Shown here: piece after piece, positions 22,545-28,710 of the stretch
Numbering within the stretch: position 1 is the stretch's first letter
Layout of the letters: the number at the start of each line of letters is the position of its first letter
Virus record (IMG/VR): IMGVR_UViG_3300021373_001072
Coordinates: 1-28,710 of that record
Origin: a virus
Reading direction: 5' to 3' (one strand)
Length of the DNA stretch: 28,710 nt
Program-made: the position numbers and the translations under genes
The notes under the pieces: model-generated
The model's database searches: none
The model's input: the letters and a program-made list of their open reading frames with translations, nothing else
Told to the model about the DNA's origin: nothing

Positions 22545-22760
22545 ATGAAAAAATTTTTAATAACTAAAGATACAATAGCTAATGGCCAAAAAGTAAGTGC
22601 TGGCGATATTGTAGAATTAAAAGAAGATGTTGGTCATGAGCTTTGTGCTTATGGAAAAGCATCTGTACATATAGAAAAACCTAAAGCTGAAAAAGAAGAT
22701 AGAAGTGTAGGTTTAAAAACTTCAAAAGTAAAAGCTCCAAAAACAAGAGCTAAAAAATAA
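22545..22760 (+). CDS. Small head-region protein, 71 aa
   Basis: Reads MKKFLITKDTIANGQKVSAG, then DIVELKEDVGHELCAYGKAS and a Lys-rich tail (KVKAPKTRAKK). A beta segment with the pattern KxxxxxGxxVxxGDxVEL plus 'YGKA' is common in small proteins that follow capsid genes in lambda-like and Mu-like phages, whose role is unclear. I choose the ATG at 22545 because the hairpin at 22518-22535 lies before it; the ATG at 22503 would read through the stem. Neither has a clear Shine-Dalgarno. Confidence 0.65.
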   Translation: MKKFLITKDTIANGQKVSAGDIVELKEDVGHELCAYGKASVHIEKPKAEKEDRSVGLKTSKVKAPKTRAKK

Positions 22761-22762
22761 GT

Positions 22763-23164
22763 ATGGCTATTGAAAGTGCGGCTGATTTTACTTCATACCT
22801 TGATATTAATACAGGGCATGGAGTAACCGCAACTTTCTTTGAAGTTCAACAATCTTTATGGGATGACTTTCCATTAATAGATACTTTGTTTGATATTGAT
22901 TCAGGGTTTTCAAAAAATATTAATGTAATTATTGATCAAGAATATTTTAATATTGAAGCTGGCACGGTTCCTGTTGCTGGTTATCAACCTCGAGCAATTA
23001 TCAAAGCATCAGATGCCCCTTATATTTCACAACAAGATAGATTAATTATTAACGCAATAACTACAAATAATGGTAATGTTTTAAAACCTGAAACAGCATT
23101 TGTTGTTCGCTCAGTTGAACCTGATAATTTAGGTTTAATTGAATTAGTTTTAGAGGAAGAATAA
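22763..23164 (+). CDS. Head-tail adaptor (gpFII-like), copy 1
   Basis: 133 aa. Beta-rich: SAADFTSYLDINTGHGVTAT, INVIIDQEYFNIEAG, ending in PDNLGLIELVLEEE. It is homologous to the next gene: both have SYLD....GHGV.AT, IN(V/I)I..(Q/N)EY and (V/I)R...PD..G.I.L.LEE. Position after capsid and before the tail terminator, small size and beta character fit lambda FII-type head-tail connection. The role is inferred from position and layout. Confidence 0.6.
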   Translation: MAIESAADFTSYLDINTGHGVTATFFEVQQSLWDDFPLIDTLFDIDSGFSKNINVIIDQEYFNIEAGTVPVAGYQPRAIIKASDAPYISQQDRLIINAITTNNGNVLKPETAFVVRSVEPDNLGLIELVLEEE

Positions 23165-23514
23165 TGTCTCAGTATCGTATGGAAACAGAAGAAGACATGG
23201 CAAGCTACCTCGATCCAACATACGGGCATGGAGTTGGTGCTACATATATTAATAATGGTGTATCTTCGAGTATTAATATTATTTTAAATAATGAATATAT
23301 AGAGCAAGAAGAAGGTATTGGCGTTGAAGCATTACAGCCTGTTGCATATTGTAGAAGTATTGATATACCTTCGGTTGCATATGGTCATTCATTAAATGTT
23401 GATGCTATAAAAGATACAGATGGTAATATAATAAAAGCAGCGACAAATTATACAATAGTTAATATAAGACCAGATAGAACTGGTTTTATTGCATTGGAGT
23501 TAGAAGAAGTATAA
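23164..23514 (+). CDS. Head-tail adaptor (gpFII-like), copy 2
   Basis: 116 aa; TAATG overlap with copy 1. Core: DMASYLDPTYGHGVGATYIN, SINIILNNEYIEQEEG and PDRTGFIALELEEV. It lacks the about 14-residue insertion (SLWDDFPLIDTLFD) of copy 1. Tandem duplication is the simplest origin. The two products could form two stacked neck rings or a hetero-ring. Which one contacts the portal side is not readable. Confidence 0.6.
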   Translation: MSQYRMETEEDMASYLDPTYGHGVGATYINNGVSSSINIILNNEYIEQEEGIGVEALQPVAYCRSIDIPSVAYGHSLNVDAIKDTDGNIIKAATNYTIVNIRPDRTGFIALELEEV

Positions 23515-23960
23515 TGGCAAACCATGTTCGACAACAAATAAGAGAAAAAATAGGTACTACATTAACTGGTTTAACAACAACAGGATCAAATGTATACCAA
23601 TCACGAGTTTATCCTTTAGAAAATATAAATTTACCTGCATTAGTTATTTATACTAAGTCAGAAACATCTGAGCCTATAGTTATAGGAACTAATAGAGTTA
23701 TGAGCAGAGAATTATCTGTAATCGTTGAAGGATATGTTAAAGCAACAAGCAACTTTGATGATACAATTGATACAATAAGTAAAGAAGTTGAAGCGGCAAT
23801 AGCAGCTGATAGAACTTTAGATGGGTTATCTAAAGACTGCTATTTAGAATCAACTGAAATAGAATATACAGGCGAAGGTGAAAAACCACTAGGATATGTG
23901 AGTTTAACCTTTATAACGAATTACTATGTTCAGGAAACTAATCCTGATGTAGCAGTATAG
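23514..23960 (+). CDS. Tail terminator protein (gpU-like)
   Basis: 148 aa (lambda gpU 131). Starts ANHVRQQIREKIGTTLTGLT, then NVYQSRVYPLENINLPALVI and YTKSETSEP, the typical start of tail terminator/HK97 gp10-type proteins: helix, then strand with V....R..PL....LPAL.IY. DTISKEVEAAIAADRTL gives the second helix. It caps the growing tail tube and joins it to the head. TAATG overlap upstream. Confidence 0.8.
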   Translation: MANHVRQQIREKIGTTLTGLTTTGSNVYQSRVYPLENINLPALVIYTKSETSEPIVIGTNRVMSRELSVIVEGYVKATSNFDDTIDTISKEVEAAIAADRTLDGLSKDCYLESTEIEYTGEGEKPLGYVSLTFITNYYVQETNPDVAV

Positions 23961-23969
23961 GAGACAATT

Positions 23970-24128
23970 ATGAAAATGATTAGTCCTGATGGAAAAGTTT
24001 CTATAAATGCTCATCCTTCAAAGATAGAGAGTTTATTGAATAAGGGTTGGAAAGAAGAAGCAGCCCCTGTAATTAAATCTTCTTCTAAGAAAAAGTCGAA
24101 AGACGAGGTAGAAAATGGCAACTCATAA
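23970..24128 (+). CDS. Small hypothetical tail-region protein, 52 aa
   Basis: AGGAG at 23959-23963 precedes the ATG by 6 nt. Starts MKMISPDGKVSINAHPSKIE, followed by SLLNKGWKEE and a Lys/Ser-rich linker. The pattern 'P.G...V.......L...GW' is that of very small proteins often seen between terminator and tail tube genes in phages. The last 14 bp overlap the tail tube start. No function known. Confidence 0.6.
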   Translation: MKMISPDGKVSINAHPSKIESLLNKGWKEEAAPVIKSSSKKKSKDEVENGNS

Positions 24129-24504
24129 AGGAAGTGAAGGGACCGTAAAAGTAGGTTCAAATGCTATTGCTGAAATAAGATCTTATAACATTGATGAAAC
24201 TGCAGATGTGTTAGAGGATACATCTATGGGTGATACAGCCCGTACATATAAATCATCATTGACTTCTTTCTCAGGAAGTATAGATGTATTTTGGGATGAA
24301 ACTGATACAAGTGGACAAGGCGCTTTAGATATAGGTTCTGAAGTTACTTTAAACTTTTATCCAGAAGGCGATGCATCGGGAGATACATATTATAGCGGCT
24401 CAGCAATTGTAACTGGCGTAACTAGAGGCGCATCATTTGATGGCTTAATAGAAGCTAGTATTTCAGTTCAAGGAACTGGTGCTTTAACTGAATCAACTGT
24501 ATAA
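24115..24504 (+). CDS. Major tail tube protein
   Basis: 129 aa. ATHKGSEGTVKVGSNAIAEI, SYNIDETADVLEDTSMGDTA, YKSSLTSFSGSIDVFWDETD and GASFDGLIEASISVQGTG make the alternating beta pattern of siphovirus tail tube proteins (lambda V / phage tail tube family). Short: it lacks the Ig-like C-terminal domain of lambda gpV. It forms stacked hexamers round the tape measure. It is followed by the frameshifted chaperone gene and the tape measure, the universal order. Confidence 0.85.
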   Translation: MATHKGSEGTVKVGSNAIAEIRSYNIDETADVLEDTSMGDTARTYKSSLTSFSGSIDVFWDETDTSGQGALDIGSEVTLNFYPEGDASGDTYYSGSAIVTGVTRGASFDGLIEASISVQGTGALTESTV

Positions 24505-24508
24505 GATT

Positions 24509-24844
24509 ATGAAAGTTATAGATAAGGCTAAAGCACATTTTGATTCTTTAGAAATTAAAGAAATTGAAATACCGGAATGGAGTGATGGAGATGAGGTTCT
24601 TAAAGTATATGCAAAGCCATTAACGCTTGCTGAAATGTCTAAATTGCAAAGATATGCAAAAGATGATGATGTAGCATTGATGGCTTATTGCTTAATATAT
24701 AAAGCCTTAGATTCTGATGGTGAAAAAGTATTTGATCTATCAGATAAACATACACTAATGAATGGCGTAGATAAAGATGTACTTGCAAGAGTAGCAACTG
24801 AAATTATGTCTACTCCAAGTGTAGAACAACAAGCAAAAAAGTAA
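24509..24844 (+). CDS. Tail assembly chaperone, G-like (zero-frame product)
   Basis: 111 aa. IPEWSDGDEVLKVYAKPLTL AEMSKLQRYA is typical of G-like chaperones: a beta part, then a helical core (VALMAYCLIYKALDSDGEKV). It binds the tape measure before tube polymerisation and is absent from virions. The frame ends AAA AAG TAA on a slippery A AAA AAG (24835-24841), which allows a longer G-T product by -1 frameshift. Located between tail tube and tape measure as in lambda. Confidence 0.8.
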   Translation: MKVIDKAKAHFDSLEIKEIEIPEWSDGDEVLKVYAKPLTLAEMSKLQRYAKDDDVALMAYCLIYKALDSDGEKVFDLSDKHTLMNGVDKDVLARVATEIMSTPSVEQQAKK

Positions 24845-24999
24845 TTGAGGATAAGGACTTATTTGCTAAATATTTTTTAGCTGAAATGTTACATTGTACA
24901 CTTCAAGAGCTAGAAGAAAAAATGACCTTATCCGAGTTTACAGGATGGTTAGCATACTTAGAAGAAAAAAATAGGCAAATAAGAGATGGCAAAAAATAA
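24509..24999 (+). CDS. Tail assembly chaperone, G-T fusion by -1 frameshift
   Basis: After slipping on A AAA AAG at 24835-24841, reading continues GTA ATT GAG ... to the TAA at 24997-24999 and adds 52 residues. The T part begins VIEDKDLFAKYFLAEMLHCT, then LQELEEKMTLSEFTGWLAYL EEK; the M-S/T-x-x-E-F-x-x-W-(L/I)-A pattern is that of lambda T-type extensions. The fusion has 163 aa. This extension has no start codon of its own. It overlaps the tape measure start by 14 bp. Confidence 0.82.
24835..24841 (+). promoter_or_regulatory. -1 ribosomal frameshift site A AAA AAG
   Basis: The heptamer A AAA AAG is in the X XXY YYZ phase and is followed at once by the zero-frame stop TAA. E. coli dnaX uses the same heptamer. 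I did not find a strong stem-loop downstream. Confidence 0.85.
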
Positions 25000-26479
25000 A
25001 GTTAAGTTTGATGTAACAGCGCAAAATAAAACACAAGGTGCTTTTACACAAATAAATAGAGACTTAAATAAAACTAGCTCAGCTATGAAAAAAGTAGCTG
25101 CTGCGTTTGCTAGTGCATTTGCTATTCAAAAAATAGTTGCTTTTAGTAATGAGTCATTACAAATGGCGGATGCTATTGGTAAAACGGCTGATTCAATTGG
25201 AGTTGGCGTTGAATTCTTACAACGTTTTCAATTTGTAGCCCAACAAGCTGGATTAAGTACAGAAGAATTTAATAAGTCAATGCAAGTATTTGCAAAAATG
25301 ACTGGTGAAGCTGCTACTGGTACCGGTGAAGCAAAAATGGCATTAGAAGCTTTAGGAGTATCATTAAAAAAATCTGACGGACAATTTAAGACTACTGAAG
25401 AGTTATTTATAGACTTTTTTAGAGCTACTGATGATATTGCCGAAGCAAATAAAAAAGCTGCTTATTTTGCTGATGTATTTGGTCGTGCTGGTGTAAAAAA
25501 TACAGTTATGGCTAAAGAAGGCACAAAAGCTATGTTAGATTTAGCTGATGCGGCTACAGGTGTTTTTGATGAAGAAACTATAAGAAATGCTGAACGATTT
25601 AATGATGAGATGAATCGTTTAAACAGAAAAATTTTAACGCCGTTACGAGGTAAAATAATTGAAATTTTAGGTGCGTATATGGATGTTGCTGAAGGGTTAG
25701 GGTTAATTGAACCTGATCCAGTAGTTGAAACTATAGAAGAAATAAATCAAGCATTTTTAAATTCTCAATCTTTAATTCTTGCTTATATGCATACCCTTCA
25801 GCATAATACTGATCTTACAGTAGATCAACAAGACGAAATTAAAAAGAAACTATTAGAAGAAATAAAAATAAGAGATGAAGCACATAAAAAAATAATAAAA
25901 TATAATGCAGAAAATGCTAATAGTACAAAAGAAAGTATTAGTGTTATTACAGCAGCTATAGATGGATATTTAACTGCATTAGGTAGTGTTGAAGAAAGAT
26001 TAGGTAAAGCAGCAACAACTTCAATGAAAAAATTTGAAGATACGATTGTTAATGGTTTAAAAAATGGCAAATTAGAATTTAAAGATTTTGCTGATTATGT
26101 TATTGAACAATTATTACGAATAGCAATACAAGAAGCAATACTTGCTCCATTAAAAGATGTATTTGGAGGATTTTTTAAATCATTTAATTTTGGTGGTGAC
26201 AAAGCTGAGCCAAGAGCATTAGGAGGCCCTGTAAAAGCAGGTGCACCTTATTTAGTTGGTGAAAAAGGACCTGAATTATTTATGCCTAATTCATCAGGTC
26301 AAATAATTACAAATGAAAATTTACAACAACAATCTGTGCAAGCCGCTCCAGTAGTCAACTTTAATATTTCAACAGTAGATGCTGCTGGATTTGATCAATT
26401 ACTAGCATCAAGAAAAGGATTGATAACATCAATCATAAACAATGCCATGAATAATCAAGGCAAAATGGGAGTGGTATAA
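24986..26479 (+). CDS. Tail tape measure protein
   Basis: 497 aa, which at about 1.5 angstrom per residue predicts a tail around 75 nm. The N-terminus is KNKVKFDVTAQNKTQGAFTQ and a helical region with SAMKKVAAAFASAFAIQKIV. Then comes an all-helix body, with 'GVGVEFLQRFQFVAQQAG' and 'YFADVFGRAG', typical of the lambda-type tape measure family. The C-terminus has the conserved RALGGPVKAGAPYLVGEKGP and ELFMPNSSGQI (about 410-440). It sets tail length, fills the tube and enters the cell at infection. No lytic transglycosylase or peptidase motif was seen. Confidence 0.9.
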   Translation: MAKNKVKFDVTAQNKTQGAFTQINRDLNKTSSAMKKVAAAFASAFAIQKIVAFSNESLQMADAIGKTADSIGVGVEFLQRFQFVAQQAGLSTEEFNKSMQVFAKMTGEAATGTGEAKMALEALGVSLKKSDGQFKTTEELFIDFFRATDDIAEANKKAAYFADVFGRAGVKNTVMAKEGTKAMLDLADAATGVFDEETIRNAERFNDEMNRLNRKILTPLRGKIIEILGAYMDVAEGLGLIEPDPVVETIEEINQAFLNSQSLILAYMHTLQHNTDLTVDQQDEIKKKLLEEIKIRDEAHKKIIKYNAENANSTKESISVITAAIDGYLTALGSVEERLGKAATTSMKKFEDTIVNGLKNGKLEFKDFADYVIEQLLRIAIQEAILAPLKDVFGGFFKSFNFGGDKAEPRALGGPVKAGAPYLVGEKGPELFMPNSSGQIITNENLQQQSVQAAPVVNFNISTVDAAGFDQLLASRKGLITSIINNAMNNQGKMGVV

Positions 26480-27084
26480 TGTCAGGACAATTTCCAACAT
26501 CTCCTAATTTTAGAAGTTTAAATTTTAAAGATAATAGACCTACTTTATTGAATCAGACTTTATCAGGTAAAAAACAAGTCAGACAAATAGGTAGTCAATA
26601 TTTTTCTTTTACAGTGCAAATGCCACCTTTACAACAAGAAAAAGCTCAAGAAGTATTTGCATTTTTACAAAAACAAAAAGGTTCTTTTGAGGACTTTACT
26701 ATAGTTGCACCACTAGATAATTTAGGTGCTGGCAAAGCAGAAACAGATATTCAAGTAGTTGGAGCACATACATCAGGAGATGCTTCTATTGCTTTAGATG
26801 GCTTCTCAGCTAGTCAGACAGGTGCTTTAAAAGCAGGAGATATAATTAAGTTTGCCAATCATAGTAAAGTCTATATGGTTCAATCAGATATTGATTCTGA
26901 TGGTAGTGGAGCATTAACTGTTCTAATATCACCAAATCTAGTAGCATCTCTAGCAGATAATGAAGCTGTTACTGTAAATAAACCTAGTTTCACTGTTTAT
27001 CTTGAAAATAATGAGATTATGTATTCAACAGATGCTAGTGGTTTTTATAGTATTTCATTTGATGTTAGAGAGGTTATAACCTAA
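26479..27084 (+). CDS. Minor tail/distal tail protein
   Basis: 201 aa; TAATG overlap with the tape measure. N-terminal part: FPTSPNFRSLNFKDNRPTLL and QYFSFTVQMPPLQQEKAQEV with FAFLQKQKG. A middle insertion has LKAGDIIKFANHSKVYMVQS, a small beta barrel-like segment. C-terminal part is VYLENNEIMYSTDASGFYSI. This layout is frequent in minor tail proteins that follow the tape measure in marine siphoviruses; it probably starts the tail-tip complex. Name by position and pattern. Confidence 0.6.
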   Translation: MSGQFPTSPNFRSLNFKDNRPTLLNQTLSGKKQVRQIGSQYFSFTVQMPPLQQEKAQEVFAFLQKQKGSFEDFTIVAPLDNLGAGKAETDIQVVGAHTSGDASIALDGFSASQTGALKAGDIIKFANHSKVYMVQSDIDSDGSGALTVLISPNLVASLADNEAVTVNKPSFTVYLENNEIMYSTDASGFYSISFDVREVIT

Positions 27085-27632
27085 TGCCTAGAAGTTTATC
27101 ATCTGATCTACAAACTCAAGTTTCATCAACAGCAACTAAGACAGCTTTTTTAGTTGAGCTTAATTTATCATCTACTATCAGATTAACTGATTGGTATTCT
27201 GATGTAACTTATGATTCTAATAGCTATGAAGCTGGTGGTTCTTTTTTAACAGTTGATTCAACAACTGAAACAGGTCAATTACAAGTTAATGAAATTAATT
27301 TAGGTTTTTCAAATATTACTGACCAAGTTAGGTCTTTGGTTCAAGATGGTTCTTTTACTGACAAAACTGTAGAAATATATTTAGCTTATTTTAATGAAGA
27401 TGAAACCATAATAGGTGCAATAAATTTTTTTACAGGTCAAATAAGAAATGTAGCAATACAAGAAGATATAGATAATTCTACTTTAAATATGACTGTTGCT
27501 TCACATTGGGCAAATTGGAATTTAACTAAGGGCAGACATTTTTCTGATGAATCACAACAATCATTTAGTACAGGTGATAAGGGTATGGAATTTGCTACTC
27601 AAGTTAAAGAAGATGTTAGGTGGGGTGCATAA
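27084..27632 (+). CDS. DUF2163-like tail-tip protein
   Basis: 182 aa; one-base overlap with the previous gene. TKTAFLVELNLSSTIRLTDW, then SNSYEAGGSFLTVDSTTETG, LQVNEINLGFSN and KTVEIYLAYFN, with FFTGQIRNVAIQED: the pattern of baseplate hub-like proteins annotated DUF2163 or alike in alphaproteobacterial phages and gene transfer agents. Lies between the distal tail protein and the J-like tip, so it is expected in the tail tip. The family name is by motif memory. Confidence 0.6.
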   Translation: MPRSLSSDLQTQVSSTATKTAFLVELNLSSTIRLTDWYSDVTYDSNSYEAGGSFLTVDSTTETGQLQVNEINLGFSNITDQVRSLVQDGSFTDKTVEIYLAYFNEDETIIGAINFFTGQIRNVAIQEDIDNSTLNMTVASHWANWNLTKGRHFSDESQQSFSTGDKGMEFATQVKEDVRWGA

Positions 27633-28710
27633 ATGGCATTTTGGTCAGCAGTAGCTTCATTTTTTAAAAGTATTGGAACAGCTTGGAAGGCTGCATCTAC
27701 ATTACAAAAAATTAGTTATGTATTTACTGCTGTTACTGCTGTTGTAGGTGTTAAAGGATTTATGCAAGCTAGACAAATGCTTGCAAAAGGTCAGGATATC
27801 TTAGCTAATAAAACATCTGCTGGTGGAAAAATTCCTGTTATCTATGGAACTAGAAGAGTTGGTGCTCAGATTATCTATATGGATGTATCTGCAAATGATT
27901 CAAGAGATTTATATGTGGTCTATGCTTTATCAGTTGGTGAATGTGATGAAATTTTAGGAAGAACTATTGAACTAGATGGTAATCCTTTAACTGATTCTGC
28001 TAGATTTAGAGATGGTGGTTACATTGGCTCAGATAAAATATCTTCAGGAGCAGGCTCTTTAAATACAGTTTCACAAAATGGTACTGGTATTGATGCTGGT
28101 GCGGGTCAATTTGGTACAAGTCCTACATCTAAATATAGATATGTTATGAACTTGCATCATGGAGCTGCATCACAAACTGCTGATCCTATGCTTGTTGCAT
28201 CTATGCCTAACTGGACTTCAGCACATAGATTAGATGGTATTTGTTATATAGCAGCTCATTATGGTTATGACAAAGAAGGTATTTGGTCAGGAGTTCCACA
28301 ATTAACAGTTCAAGTAAGAGGTAAAAAAGTATTTGACCCAAGAGATAATACACAAACATTTGGAACTGTATCTACTTATAAATATTCTGATAATCCAGCT
28401 TTAACATTTCTTGACTATATTTCTAACAATGAATATGGAAAAGGTTTAACAGCATCACAATTAAATATGTCTACCTTTAGTTCTGCTGCTAATGTTTGTG
28501 ATACTCAAGTTGATCAGCCTTACTTCAATGGAACAGCACAATCACTTACTTGGAGTGGTACTGCTGGTAATGATTTTATAACGATTGGTGGTGCTAGTGC
28601 TAATGATGAGTGGTGGCAAAATAAAATAGGTGAACTTATAGATATCTTTGATTCTAATGGTAATGGTGTTATAGATGGAGCAGAAATAAAAGATATACAA
28701 AGAAATCAAT
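27633..28710 (+). CDS. Lambda-J-like tail tip/host-attachment protein (3' partial)
   Basis: Open from the ATG at 27633 to the last base: 359 codons seen. Starts MAFWSAVASFFKSIGTAWKA; a hydrophobic stretch (YVFTAVTAVVGVKGFMQA) comes next. Then GGKIPVIYGTRRVGAQIIYM, LYVVYALSVGECDEILGRTI and ELDGNPL, the known beginning of J-like/tip attachment proteins. The repeated element LTFLDYISNNEYGKGLTAS also fits tip proteins. Close to the window end DSNGNGVIDGAE (28650-28685) is a full EF-hand/dockerin type calcium loop. AGGTGGGG precedes the ATG. The protein contacts the host surface; the receptor is unknown. Confidence 0.75.
   Translation, partial: MAFWSAVASFFKSIGTAWKAASTLQKISYVFTAVTAVVGVKGFMQARQMLAKGQDILANKTSAGGKIPVIYGTRRVGAQIIYMDVSANDSRDLYVVYALSVGECDEILGRTIELDGNPLTDSARFRDGGYIGSDKISSGAGSLNTVSQNGTGIDAGAGQFGTSPTSKYRYVMNLHHGAASQTADPMLVASMPNWTSAHRLDGICYIAAHYGYDKEGIWSGVPQLTVQVRGKKVFDPRDNTQTFGTVSTYKYSDNPALTFLDYISNNEYGKGLTASQLNMSTFSSAANVCDTQVDQPYFNGTAQSLTWSGTAGNDFITIGGASANDEWWQNKIGELIDIFDSNGNGVIDGAEIKDIQRNQ

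Noticed and set aside
1-28710. tRNA genes, integrase, repressor/cro switch
   Set aside because: I looked in the gaps and in recognisable proteins and saw none; the RHH-like protein alone does not show lysogeny.

Overview
The window is a visibly AT-rich tailed-phage genome segment with every gene on the + strand. It is packed with 1-20 bp overlaps of the TAATG or ATGA kind. The virion genes are those of a lambda/HK97-type siphovirus: a GpA-type terminase, a gpW-like joiner, a lambda-family portal, an HK97-fold capsid fused to its protease, a tail tube, a G/GT frameshift pair, a tape measure and a lambda-J-like tip. The 3-TM holin of the gene-transfer-agent type, the DLSEG..NLYYT fiber repeats and the base composition suggest a marine alphaproteobacterial host. 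That host call is inference. No integrase, repressor or tRNA gene was seen.

Layout. 1-3796: 3' part of a large tail fiber with two blocks of short repeats and a C-terminal S74-type self-cleaving chaperone. 3835-5128: small genes and the lysis cassette (XhlA-like membrane protein, 3-TM holin, GH24 endolysin). 5083-5535: PD-(D/E)XK protein. 5632-5672: promoter-like block, followed by a train of very small genes (5708-6904). 6898-9431: YqaJ-type exonuclease, RHH-like regulator, Hjc-like nuclease and an SSB-like protein ending DELPF. 9434-11275: TOPRIM primase fused to a RepA-type helicase. 11275-11438: a dense cluster of ten GTTACAT/ATGTAAC elements around a dyad, the best origin candidate. 11440-12942: an unknown gene, a minor-tail-like gene and another PD-(D/E)XK gene. 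12943-13048: a GC-richer segment with a hairpin (cos/pac candidate). 13049-15317: terminase small and large subunits. 15320-17559: a nucleotide-metabolism cassette with its own promoter (MazG-like, DUF1599-like, ThyA-fold enzyme, dCMP deaminase). 17622-24128: joiner, portal, protease-capsid fusion and neck genes. 24115-28710: tail genes, ending inside the J-like tip protein.

The window starts inside a fiber gene and ends inside a tip gene. These normally lie next to each other, so the segment is probably most of a circularly mapping genome cut at that junction.

The most interesting points are: (1) the ThyA-fold enzyme has Asp where thymidylate synthases have the dUMP-selecting Asn, which predicts dCMP as substrate and possible cytosine modification; (2) a 931-932 aa protein carries two accessory domains, the prohead protease and the major capsid protein, with a Shine-Dalgarno and in-frame ATG at each of two domain borders, suggesting nested products; (3) the iteron-like cluster just after the primase-helicase; (4) the nucleotide cassette lies between terminase and gpW/portal and shares a promoter block with the early region.
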